Shown piece after piece: positions 14,318 to 21,946 of a stretch of DNA of 22,126 bases; positions within the stretch are counted from its first letter, which is position 1; every line of letters starts with the position of its first letter. The position numbers were made by a program, and so were the translations under genes. The stretch comes from Bacteroidota bacterium. GTDB taxonomy: Bacteria; Bacteroidota; Bacteroidia; NS11-12g; UBA955. The stretch is taken from contig JAGWYC010000005.1 in NCBI GenBank assembly GCA_018969565.1, forward strand, positions 1 to 22,126. Reading direction: 5' to 3'. Under the pieces are notes generated by a model that was not told the DNA's origin, ran no database searches, and was given only the letters and a program-made list of their open reading frames with translations.

Positions 14318-15367
14318 TTGACACTCCATCTGAAGCGCCTCTACCGGTTTTTATACCGCACCAAAGTTTACCACCTTTTATTTTGGCTTTTATACACTCT
14401 TTTCTGGGCCGTATTGTTTCAGCCTTCTCCGCGTTTTGATATAGCGCTACTGAAATCAGCTGCCGTATTAATTTTTCATGCAGGGGTAAGTTATTTCAAC
14501 AACTACTTCCTGTTCAATTGGTTTCTGCTGAAGCGACAATATGCCACATACATTTTCACCCTACTGCTGATTATTGCGCTGGCATGTTACCCACAGGCCA
14601 TTATTTACCATCGCTTTTTTAATCTGGGAGAAGAGGTTCGTGATTCCATCTGGACCTGGCGCTTTTTTCTGGCCAATGCCCTGAGTATTCTGCTTACTGT
14701 AGCGGTAACCGGCAGCCTCAAGTTGCTGAAGAACTGGTATCAGGAAGAACAGTTCTCCCGTTCCCTGCGAAAAATACATGCAGAAACGGAGCTAAAATTC
14801 CTGAAATCACAGATTAACCCACATTTTCTGTTTAACAGTCTGAACAACCTTTATGCCCTCACCCTGATTAAATCAGAACAGGCGCCCGAGGTGGTGTTGC
14901 GGCTGAGCAATATTCTGCGCTATGTTTTATATGAAACATCGGACGGAAAGGTGCCTTTGGAAAAAGAAGTCGAGTATCTGCGCGATTATGTCGAACTCGA
15001 GAAGATACGATTAGGCCAAAGAGCCCATATTGAACTGAAAATCAGCGGCGACTTCTCCGCCGTTGAAATTGAACCCATGATGTTGCTTACCCTGGTGGAA
15101 AACAGCTTTAAACACGGTACGGCCAAGCAAAACACCGGCGCCTGGGTGACCATCAGCCTTGAGCGCACCTCGCCTGAGGTACTTCATTTTCAGGTGTCCA
15201 ACAGCAAAGTAGAAGAAAGCACAGAGCCCTTCACCACCCCCAGAAACAGCGGAATCGGCCTGAATAACCTCAAGAAAAGGCTCGACATGCTGTATCAGGA
15301 CAAGCACAAGCTGATGATCAGCGACACCGGAAACCGCTATACCGTAGACCTCTACCTCAACCTATAA
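14318..15367 (+). CDS. LytS/YehU-type sensor histidine kinase
   Basis: The 349-residue protein has four probable membrane helices (about 18-36, 44-68, 78-98 and 116-134) with no obvious extracytoplasmic sensor domain. The pfam06580 histidine kinase core follows: LKSQINPHFLFNSLNNL at 162-178 with phospho-accepting His169, an N box LLTLVENSFKHG at 256-267 (Asn262), and the glycine-rich ATP lid SGIGLNNLKKRL at 311-322. Kinases of this class phosphorylate a LytTR response regulator, here encoded ten bases downstream. The start is TTG at 14318; no ATG occurs in frame before the core, and the frame upstream overlaps the small-protein gene. The input signal is unknown: the compact membrane domain may sense membrane state, a ligand, or the small CxxC protein encoded just upstream. 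Confidence 0.92.
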   Translation: MTLHLKRLYRFLYRTKVYHLLFWLLYTLFWAVLFQPSPRFDIALLKSAAVLIFHAGVSYFNNYFLFNWFLLKRQYATYIFTLLLIIALACYPQAIIYHRFFNLGEEVRDSIWTWRFFLANALSILLTVAVTGSLKLLKNWYQEEQFSRSLRKIHAETELKFLKSQINPHFLFNSLNNLYALTLIKSEQAPEVVLRLSNILRYVLYETSDGKVPLEKEVEYLRDYVELEKIRLGQRAHIELKISGDFSAVEIEPMMLLTLVENSFKHGTAKQNTGAWVTISLERTSPEVLHFQVSNSKVEESTEPFTTPRNSGIGLNNLKKRLDMLYQDKHKLMISDTGNRYTVDLYLNL

Positions 15368-15376
15368 AATCGAATC

Positions 15377-16108
15377 ATGGAACATACCCTCACCTGCATG
15401 TGCGTGGACGATGAGCCGCTGGCCATAGAAGTACTGAAGAAACTCATAGCCGCCCGTCCGGAACTGAAACTCACCGCAACGGCTGCCAATGCCATGGAAG
15501 CTATGGAAAAGCTGCGCAAAGAACCGGTAGACCTGATATTTTGCGACATCAATATGCCGGAAGTAAATGGGCTTGAATTCGCAAGAAGCATTCAGGATAC
15601 TGCCTCTGCTTTCATTTTTACTACGGCACACCCCGAGTTCGCCGTTGACGCCTTTGAACTGGAGGCGCTCGATTACCTCACCAAGCCTGTTTCGCCGGAA
15701 CGCTTTGAAAAAGCGGTTCAGAAAGCGCAGGAATACTTTGAGCTCCGCCGCAATAAAAAAGTTGATAAGGTGGAACTGGAAGAAGGGCATATCTTCGTGA
15801 AAACCGATTCCAAACTGCTGAAAATCGGATTTGGCGATATCCTTTACGTAGAAGCCTTCGCGGACTATGTGAAAATCTGGATTTCTGAGGAAAAACGCAT
15901 CGTCACCCTTCAAACCATGAAAAAGATGGAACAGGGGCTCCCTGCAGAAAAGTTCATCCGGATCCATCGATCCTTCATCATTGCCCTGGATAAAATCCAA
16001 GCCGTCGCCGGTAATAATGTGATTATCGCCGGTAAATCCATTCCTATCGGAAAAAACTACCGCGATGCTTTTATGCAGTTGATTGCCGGCAAAAAGCTGG
16101 GAATTTGA
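15377..16108 (+). CDS. LytTR-family response regulator
   Basis: This 243-residue protein is the cognate output partner of the upstream kinase. Receiver domain about 4-120: acidic pair Asp11/Asp12, phospho-acceptor Asp57 in LIFCDINMPEVNG, Thr82/Thr83 in FTTAH, and Lys103 in LTKP. DNA-binding LytTR domain about 138-238: HIFVKTDSKLLKIGFGDILYVEA, then DYVKIW and the IHRSFIIALDKIQAV segment ending with IPIGKNYRD, all characteristic of this ten-strand domain. Such regulators bind paired short direct repeats in promoters; I could not find a clear pair in this window. It starts ten bases after the kinase stop and its 3' end is only nine bases from the convergent GSCFA gene, with no terminator between them. 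Confidence 0.94.
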   Translation: MEHTLTCMCVDDEPLAIEVLKKLIAARPELKLTATAANAMEAMEKLRKEPVDLIFCDINMPEVNGLEFARSIQDTASAFIFTTAHPEFAVDAFELEALDYLTKPVSPERFEKAVQKAQEYFELRRNKKVDKVELEEGHIFVKTDSKLLKIGFGDILYVEAFADYVKIWISEEKRIVTLQTMKKMEQGLPAEKFIRIHRSFIIALDKIQAVAGNNVIIAGKSIPIGKNYRDAFMQLIAGKKLGI

Positions 16109-16117
16109 GCCTTTGCG

Positions 16118-17086
16118 TCAAGAGCCCAACTTCCGCGTATCCAGATGCGGATACGCCCGCATTAATTGTTTGTTCAGATTTTCCTTTTGTTCCTGCAGAC
16201 TGATGGCCTCCGGCGTATCGGGAAATCTGATTTTATGCGCCAGCAAACGCCGGTACTGTCCCACTTCAAGAATCATTTTTCGAGCATTTGAATCCATCCA
16301 GGTTTCTGAAAAGGCCTCCCAGATGATTGATTCGGCCTGCCTGGAAGGATGCGCCATATCTTCGGCATACCAGCGGTAATCGCGCAGCACATCCACCAAC
16401 AATTCATAGGATGGGAAATAATAGGTTTCAGGTAGCGCCTCACAAAGGGCATGTACGGCGCTGATCAATACCGCCTTAGAACGGCTGTGCTCCACCAATC
16501 CGTCGCGCAGGTATTTGACAGGACTTACTGCCAGGCATACTTTCAACTGCGGATTGAGTTCCCGGCAGCGCAGCAACAGTGATTCCCAAACCGCTACAAT
16601 CCCTTCTGAAGTGGCCAGTTCCTTTACAAAATCAGCGGCAGGGCGTCGATGGTTATTGCTCACAATACGGCCATTTTCAACCAAGATGTAATACCAGGCC
16701 GTTCCAAAGGAAAGCACCAGCACTTCGCTTTTTCTCATGGCCTCCAGGCCAAACATTAATTGTTGGTTGATGCCATGCAGAACCTGTGCTTTATCTGTTC
16801 CTGAAAATGCAGAATGATGGTCATGAGTATGGAATAAACTGCCTACTTGAATCAAATCATCCTCACTGTAGAAATCCTCGTCGAGCATACGTTTAAATCC
16901 TTCGGCCATGGCCAAGGGGTTAAACACTATGCCGCAGGGCCCATAATACGTATCAAATCCCGCATGCTGTGCAGCCTGACTCATAACTTCCCCAAAACAA
17001 CTTCCAGAGAAGAACAAAGGACTTTCGGGCTTGATTATTCCAAGCGGAGTCAAAGCAAAGGGAATCATCAAATCCCTGGGATTCAT
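16118..17086 (-). CDS. GSCFA domain-containing protein
   Basis: The 322-residue protein carries the GSCFA signature near its N-terminus: LFFSGSCFGEVM at 24-35, with Gly28-Ser29-Cys30-Phe31 giving the family its name, followed by TYYGPCGIVFNPLAMAEG. Later pieces also fit: LVLSFGTAWYY, VCLAVSPVKYLRDG, YFPSYELLVDVLRDYRWYAEDMAHPS and the C-terminal helix. The GSCFA family is distantly related to SGNH/GDSL esterases; the SPV and DMAHPS segments would be the later conserved blocks, with the His as a possible catalytic residue. The activity is unproven. There is no signal peptide. The ATG at 17086 is the only reasonable start. It is divergently arranged from the PIG-V-like gene (77 bp apart) and converges on the response regulator gene. 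Confidence 0.9.
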   Translation of the reverse strand: MNPRDLMIPFALTPLGIIKPESPLFFSGSCFGEVMSQAAQHAGFDTYYGPCGIVFNPLAMAEGFKRMLDEDFYSEDDLIQVGSLFHTHDHHSAFSGTDKAQVLHGINQQLMFGLEAMRKSEVLVLSFGTAWYYILVENGRIVSNNHRRPAADFVKELATSEGIVAVWESLLLRCRELNPQLKVCLAVSPVKYLRDGLVEHSRSKAVLISAVHALCEALPETYYFPSYELLVDVLRDYRWYAEDMAHPSRQAESIIWEAFSETWMDSNARKMILEVGQYRRLLAHKIRFPDTPEAISLQEQKENLNKQLMRAYPHLDTRKLGS

Positions 17087-17163
17087 ACGGCAAAATAAGC
17101 GGAGTTATGGAGTAGTTTGAAGAAGGTGCTAATTTCGAGGCGTACTTCACAGGCCGGGGGGCT

Positions 17164-18258
17164 ATGTTGGACAGGGGGACTACATTAAGCAGGACTTGGG
17201 CATGGCCCGGTTTTTTTACACGTTCGGTGTTGTTTTTCCTGTGCCTCAAATTCATATATATCCTTCTTGGGCTGCTTTGGCAAGGAAACAACGACTGGCT
17301 AAGCGTTTTTCACCGCAACGACAGTTCCTGGTACGCTTTGATCGCGGAAAACGGTTATCCCACAGTGCCTCCGCAGCCGGGAACAGAGTCTGAATTTGCT
17401 TTTTTCCCTCTGTATCCTGCCCTGGTAAGCATATTTATGCCTCTGTTGGGTACTTTTCATCAGGCGGCCTTTGCCTTCAGCCTGTTGACAGGTTTGTTGT
17501 TGATTACCCTGTGCTTCCGTCTGCTCCGTCAACTGGAATGGTCAGACCGGGAAATTTTCCGCTTTCTGGCGCTGTATCAACTGCTTCCTTTCCATCATTT
17601 TCATCATGTTTTTTACTCTGAACAGCTTTTTCTGTTGATACTCGCCGGGATCATGCTTAGCCTGGAACAAAGAAGCACAGCCTTATTATTTGCGCTTTCT
17701 GCACTCCTGGCGCTGACCAGACCCACCGGTTTAATTTATGCAGCGACACTGCCCTTGCTCTATTTACCAAATTTCAACGTTCCTGCCTTCATTGACTGGG
17801 TCAGACGCTGCTGGCCATTGATGGGCGCTCCTTTCGGTATTTTCCTCTGGACGGGTTACCTGAAACTGCATTGTGGCGATGCGCTGGCATTCTCTCATGC
17901 GCAATCCGGCTGGAATCGGAAGTACTGCTGGCCCTGGGAGTCGCTGTTTAATGATGGAAACACGGCCATTATCTTGATCAGTATCTATGCTGTCCTCATC
18001 CTCATAACAGCACTGACCATGTTCAGACGTTCAGGTTTCGGTGTAATATTGTTCCACGGCATCAACCTGCTATTCCCACTGAGTACCGGACAAGTGATAT
18101 CCTATCCGCGCTATACATCGGCAAACCTGCCTTTATTTCTGCGCCTGCGCAGCTTTTTAGAAGCGCCTTATTTCCCATGGATTTTAGCCCTCGCTGCAAC
18201 ATTACACCTGTTTATATACTATGCATGGGTGATGAACCTGCCCATCTGGTCTTACTGA
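17164..18258 (+). CDS. PIG-V-like polytopic membrane mannosyltransferase
   Basis: The 364-residue protein has about eight or nine hydrophobic helices (for example 20-38, 78-95, 103-118, 132-145, 150-166, 172-193, 211-230, 262-282 and 340-358). Between the first two lies FHRNDSSWYALIAENGY (49-65), which matches the (W)D-x-x-WY-x-x-IA-x-x-GY loop of the PIG-V/COG5542 GT-C glycosyltransferases, with Asp53 as the probable catalytic acid. EFAFFPLYPALVS (77-89) is the following family motif. These enzymes use dolichol- or polyprenyl-linked mannose on the outer face of the membrane; the bacterial acceptor is unknown. The ATG at 17164 is chosen by fold and reading frame. Its 97-bp gap to icmF holds no clear terminator. 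The base composition resembles its neighbours. Confidence 0.8.
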   Translation: MLDRGTTLSRTWAWPGFFTRSVLFFLCLKFIYILLGLLWQGNNDWLSVFHRNDSSWYALIAENGYPTVPPQPGTESEFAFFPLYPALVSIFMPLLGTFHQAAFAFSLLTGLLLITLCFRLLRQLEWSDREIFRFLALYQLLPFHHFHHVFYSEQLFLLILAGIMLSLEQRSTALLFALSALLALTRPTGLIYAATLPLLYLPNFNVPAFIDWVRRCWPLMGAPFGIFLWTGYLKLHCGDALAFSHAQSGWNRKYCWPWESLFNDGNTAIILISIYAVLILITALTMFRRSGFGVILFHGINLLFPLSTGQVISYPRYTSANLPLFLRLRSFLEAPYFPWILALAATLHLFIYYAWVMNLPIWSY

Positions 18259-18326
18259 TTTAATTGGGGTTCGAAGAGCCTTCATCCCGCTGCAAGGTTT
18301 CTTCCCTGCTTGTGGACAGCATCTGT

Positions 18327-18334
18327 TAAATTCG
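18327..18334 (+). promoter_or_regulatory. Weak -7-like element before icmF
   Basis: TAAATTCG differs from TAnnTTTG at one fixed position and lies 22 bases upstream of the ATG at 18356. No TTTG stands at the expected 17-21-base distance; the nearest CTTG (18309-18312) is only 14 bases away. The remaining sequence of this 97-bp gap shows nothing else. Confidence 0.25.
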
Positions 18335-18355
18335 CGCAGTTTTTCAACGCGATAC

Positions 18356-21300
18356 ATGGATCAGGAGGTATATCAACCGCAGCACAAGGTGCGCATAGTC
18401 ACGGCAGCAAGTTTGTTTGACGGACATGATGCGGCCATTAACGTGATGCGCAGGATTATTCAGGGAACAGGTTGTGAAGTGATTCACCTTGGCCACGACC
18501 GCAGCGTCATGGATGTAGTGGAAACAGCCATTCAGGAAGATGCCAATGCCATTGCCATGACCAGCTATCAGGGCGGTCATAACGAGTATTTCCGCTACAT
18601 GTATGATTTACTGAAGGAACGTGGTGCCGGACATATACGCATTTTCGGCGGCGGTGGCGGAGTAATCCTTCCCGATGAAATCCGCGACCTGATGAACTAC
18701 GGCATCACCAGAATCTACAGTCCTGACGATGGTCGTGAACTCGGCCTGCAGGGCATGATCAACGACCTGGTGCAGAAAAGTGATTTTGCCACGGGCCTGA
18801 ATCCTGAAGTTGTCCCATCGGCCCTGAAGCCTGAAGATAAACTGGGCATTGCCCGTTTAATCAGTGCCGCCGAGAACTATCCTGAACAAAACCAGTCGCT
18901 GTTGGAAGACATACGACAGCGCGCTGCAGGCATAAAAACACCCGTGCTGGGGATTACCGGAACCGGCGGAGCCGGCAAAAGCAGCCTCGTAGATGAACTG
19001 GTGCGTCGCTATCTGAACGATTTCCCCGACAAAACCATCGGCATCATTTCGGTAGATCCTAGTAAGCGTAAAACCGGCGGTGCTTTATTGGGCGACCGCA
19101 TCCGGATGAACAGCATCAATCACCCTCGCGTGTACATGCGCAGCATGGCTACACGTCAGGCAAATCTGGCCCTCAGCCGGCATGTAGATGATGCAGTGGC
19201 CATTCTGAAACTGGCCGGTTACGACCTGGTACTGGTAGAAACCAGCGGCATTGGGCAGAGCGATACCGAAATTACCGAACACAGCGACCTGTGTCTGTAT
19301 GTAATGACTCCGGAATATGGAGCGGCTACCCAGTTGGAAAAGATTGACATGCTGGATTTTGCCGATATCGTGGCCCTGAACAAATGCGACAAGCGCGGTG
19401 CGGCGGATGCCCTGCGTGATGTGCGGAAGCAATACCAACGCAACCACAAGCTGTTCGATGCCGACCCTGATACCATGCCGGTATTCGGAACCATTGCCAG
19501 CCAGTTCAACGACCCGGGCATGAATCGCCTTTATCGTGCCCTTATGGACGGAATTGTGCGTAAAACCGGTGCTGAAAATCTGCGCAGCAACTGGCACAGC
19601 AGCGATGAGATGAGCGAAAAGGTATTCATCATTCCGCCAGCGCGCAACCGTTACCTGAGCGAAATCAGCGAGAACAACCGCAATTACGACCGGTATTCGC
19701 GCACCCAGTCGCAGGTGGCCGACAAGCTCTACGGGCTGTGGCGCAGCCTGGAAACCATATCCGGGCTGGAACTTCCGGTTTCTATGGGCGCAGAACAGGC
19801 CTTTGACCGGCTGCGCAGCCTGGAGCATCCGGAACAGGATGTGCTGCGCGCCCTGATGGCTTCCTTCGACCGTGAAAAGAAAAACCTGGATGTACGGGTT
19901 TGGGATATGCTTTGCGGCTGGGAGGCTGAAGAGCGTAAATACAGCGACGAGCATTTCGTGTACCTGGTGCGCGGTAAGGAAATCAGGGTTCCGAACTATT
20001 CCGAAAGCCTGAGTCATACGAAAATACCTAAGGTGGCCATGCCCCGTATGAAGAGCTGGGGCGACAAGGTGCGCTGGGCGTTGCAGGAAAATACACCGGG
20101 CTTCTTCCCATATACGGCCGGTATCTATCCCTTCAAGCGCGAAGGGGAAGATCCTACCCGCATGTTTGCCGGCGAAGGCGGTCCGGAACGCACAAACAGA
20201 CGCTTCCACTATGTAAGTATGGGCATGCCGGCCAAACGCCTCAGCACCGCTTTTGACAGCGTAACCCTCTATGGCCGCGACCCTGATACCCGTCCCGATA
20301 TATATGGGAAGATTGGAAACAGCGGTGTGAGCATTTGCTGTCTGGATGATGCCAAGAAGCTCTACAGCGGTTTTAACCTTGCTGATCCGAAAACATCGGT
20401 GAGCATGACCATCAACGGGCCGGCGCCTATGCTGCTGGCCTTCTTCATGAACGCGGCCATTGACCAGCAATGCGAATTATATATCCGCAGGCATGGAATG
20501 GAATCGGAAGTAAACCGCAAGATTGAAGAGCTATTCGACCGCAAGGGTATTGCACGACCAAAATATCACGGCAACTTACCCGAGGGTAACGACGGTCTCG
20601 GCCTGATGTTGTTGGGTGTAACCGGCGATCAGGTGCTTCCAAAGGAGATCTATGAAGAGATTAAAGCCTGGACGATGAACCAGGTGCGGGGAACGGTTCA
20701 GGCTGATATCCTGAAAGAAGACCAGGCGCAGAATACCTGTATTTTCAGTACCGAATTTGCCTTGCGTCTGATGGGCGATGTGCAGCAGGAGTTTATCAAT
20801 GCCAAGGTGCGCAACTTCTACAGTGTGAGCATCAGCGGCTACCACATTGCCGAAGCCGGAGCCAACCCGATTACCCAACTGGCCTTCACCCTGGCCAATG
20901 GATTTACCTATGTAGAATACTACCTCAGCCGGGGTATGCATATTGATGATTTTGCTCCAAACCTGAGCTTCTTCTTCAGCAATGGCACCGATCCGGAATA
21001 TGCCGTAATAGGAAGGGTTGCCCGCCGCATCTGGGCCAAGGCCATGAAGCTTAAATACGGCGGCAATGAACGCAGCCAGATGCTGAAGTACCATATCCAG
21101 ACCAGCGGCAGGAGCCTGCACGCCCAGGAAATCGACTTCAACGACATACGCACCACATTGCAGGCCCTTTATGCCATCTATGACAATTGCAACAGCCTGC
21201 ATACCAATGCCTACGACGAGGCCATCACTACGCCCACTGAGGAAAGCGTGCGCCGTGCCATGGCCATCCAGTTAATCATCAACAGGGAACTCGGTTTGGC

Positions 21301-21787
21301 GAAGAATGAAAATCCGCTGCAGGGCTCCTTCATCATAGAAGAACTGACTGATCTGGTGGAAGAAGCAGTGCTGACAGAATTTGACCGCATCACCGAGCGG
21401 GGCGGCGTGCTGGGTGCCATGGAAACTATGTACCAGCGCGGGAAAATCCAGGAAGAAAGCCTGTATTATGAAACCCTGAAACACACCGGCGCATTGCCCA
21501 TCATTGGGGTAAATACCTTCCTGAGCAGCAAGGGCTCACCAACGGTTTTACCCAGGGAGGTCATCCGCAGTACCGAAGAGGAAAAAGAACAGCAGATCAA
21601 TACTGTACACAACCTGCAAAAAGCCTATGCCGAAGAGGCCGCAAAAGCGCTTCGCGAGATACAGCTTTGCGCCATCCAGAACCGGAATTTATTTGCCGCG
21701 CTGATGGAAGCAGCCAAGGTGTGTACCCTGGGACAGATAACCGATGCCTTGTTTGAGGTGGGTGGACAGTATCGCAGGAATATGTGA
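18356..21787 (+). CDS. icmF: Fused isobutyryl-CoA mutase IcmF (B12-binding, MeaB-like GTPase and mutase domains)
   Basis: IcmF interconverts isobutyryl-CoA and n-butyryl-CoA by an adenosylcobalamin radical mechanism. The 1143-residue chain shows its three modules in order. The B12 domain (about 10-140) has LFDGHDAAINVMRR with His24 as the lower cobalt ligand and a GGGGG loop at 98-102. The G-protein chaperone domain (about 195-420) has Walker A GTGGAGKS (202-209), VDPSKRKTGGALLGD, ETSGIGQSD (295-303) and NKCD (342-345). The mutase domain spans about 560-1100. Phe604 in RMFAGEG and Gln792 in QAQNT occupy positions that are Tyr and Arg in methylmalonyl-CoA mutase, supporting a C4 branched acyl-CoA substrate without a free carboxylate; SISGYHIAEAGA carries the catalytic His. 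The ATG at 18356 gives the normal family N-terminus. It is also annotated as methylmalonyl-CoA mutase family protein; I judge IcmF far likelier. Confidence 0.95.
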   Translation: MDQEVYQPQHKVRIVTAASLFDGHDAAINVMRRIIQGTGCEVIHLGHDRSVMDVVETAIQEDANAIAMTSYQGGHNEYFRYMYDLLKERGAGHIRIFGGGGGVILPDEIRDLMNYGITRIYSPDDGRELGLQGMINDLVQKSDFATGLNPEVVPSALKPEDKLGIARLISAAENYPEQNQSLLEDIRQRAAGIKTPVLGITGTGGAGKSSLVDELVRRYLNDFPDKTIGIISVDPSKRKTGGALLGDRIRMNSINHPRVYMRSMATRQANLALSRHVDDAVAILKLAGYDLVLVETSGIGQSDTEITEHSDLCLYVMTPEYGAATQLEKIDMLDFADIVALNKCDKRGAADALRDVRKQYQRNHKLFDADPDTMPVFGTIASQFNDPGMNRLYRALMDGIVRKTGAENLRSNWHSSDEMSEKVFIIPPARNRYLSEISENNRNYDRYSRTQSQVADKLYGLWRSLETISGLELPVSMGAEQAFDRLRSLEHPEQDVLRALMASFDREKKNLDVRVWDMLCGWEAEERKYSDEHFVYLVRGKEIRVPNYSESLSHTKIPKVAMPRMKSWGDKVRWALQENTPGFFPYTAGIYPFKREGEDPTRMFAGEGGPERTNRRFHYVSMGMPAKRLSTAFDSVTLYGRDPDTRPDIYGKIGNSGVSICCLDDAKKLYSGFNLADPKTSVSMTINGPAPMLLAFFMNAAIDQQCELYIRRHGMESEVNRKIEELFDRKGIARPKYHGNLPEGNDGLGLMLLGVTGDQVLPKEIYEEIKAWTMNQVRGTVQADILKEDQAQNTCIFSTEFALRLMGDVQQEFINAKVRNFYSVSISGYHIAEAGANPITQLAFTLANGFTYVEYYLSRGMHIDDFAPNLSFFFSNGTDPEYAVIGRVARRIWAKAMKLKYGGNERSQMLKYHIQTSGRSLHAQEIDFNDIRTTLQALYAIYDNCNSLHTNAYDEAITTPTEESVRRAMAIQLIINRELGLAKNENPLQGSFIIEELTDLVEEAVLTEFDRITERGGVLGAMETMYQRGKIQEESLYYETLKHTGALPIIGVNTFLSSKGSPTVLPREVIRSTEEEKEQQINTVHNLQKAYAEEAAKALREIQLCAIQNRNLFAALMEAAKVCTLGQITDALFEVGGQYRRNM

Positions 21788-21817
21788 TTGTTCAGGCAGC
21801 CGCCAACGGATGATGAA

Positions 21818-21834
21818 GTTCCTTTTTCGGGAAC
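21818..21834 (+). terminator. Weak stem-loop after icmF
   Basis: GTTCC (21818-21822) and GGAAC (21830-21834) pair around a TTTTTCG loop, 31 bases after the icmF stop. It is short and has no T-tract on the plus strand, so it is at best a weak terminator or a transcript-end structure. Confidence 0.25.
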
Positions 21835-21862
21835 GTTAAAACCGAATATCCGGAGCCCAAGA

Positions 21863-21938
21863 TATCGTTTAATATGACGATAATTTAAAATATCGTTAAA
21901 ATAAGCGATAAATAGAAATATCGTTTAAAAATACGATA
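21863..21938. repeat. Three 20-bp palindromes at an exact 28-bp period (probable operator array for satD)
   Basis: Units: TATCGT-N8-ACGATA at 21863-21882, TATCGT-N8-GCGATA at 21891-21910 (one mismatch), and TATCGT-N8-ACGATA at 21919-21938. The starts are exactly 28 bp apart, the eight-base centres are nearly all A/T, and the eight-base spacers are AT-rich. The last unit ends eight bases before the GTG start of the satD-like gene and overlaps its probable -7 element (GATATTTG, 21935-21942). This is the layout of a cooperative repressor site covering the promoter. It is too short and too regular internally to be a CRISPR array. Confidence 0.75.
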
Positions 21939-21946
21939 TTTGAAGC

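Noticed and set aside
15362..16000. Minus-strand open frame of 212 codons opposite the LytTR regulator
   Set aside because: The opposite strand encodes a clear receiver plus LytTR protein; this frame has no recognisable motif.
17087..17163. Promoter made of TTTG (near 17114) and TAATTTCG before the PIG-V-like gene
   Set aside because: The spacing between the two elements is only about ten bases, too short for a Bacteroidota promoter, and TAATTTCG is itself imperfect.
19085..20470. Minus-strand open frame of 461 codons antisense to icmF
   Set aside because: It lies wholly inside the highly conserved icmF coding sequence in the opposite frame; its product is rich in His/Ala with no recognisable domain, as expected for a shadow of a codon-biased gene.
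21855..21945. CRISPR-like array
   Set aside because: Only three short palindromic units, with eight-base spacers that are similar to one another and AT-rich; no cas genes are visible. An operator array fits better.
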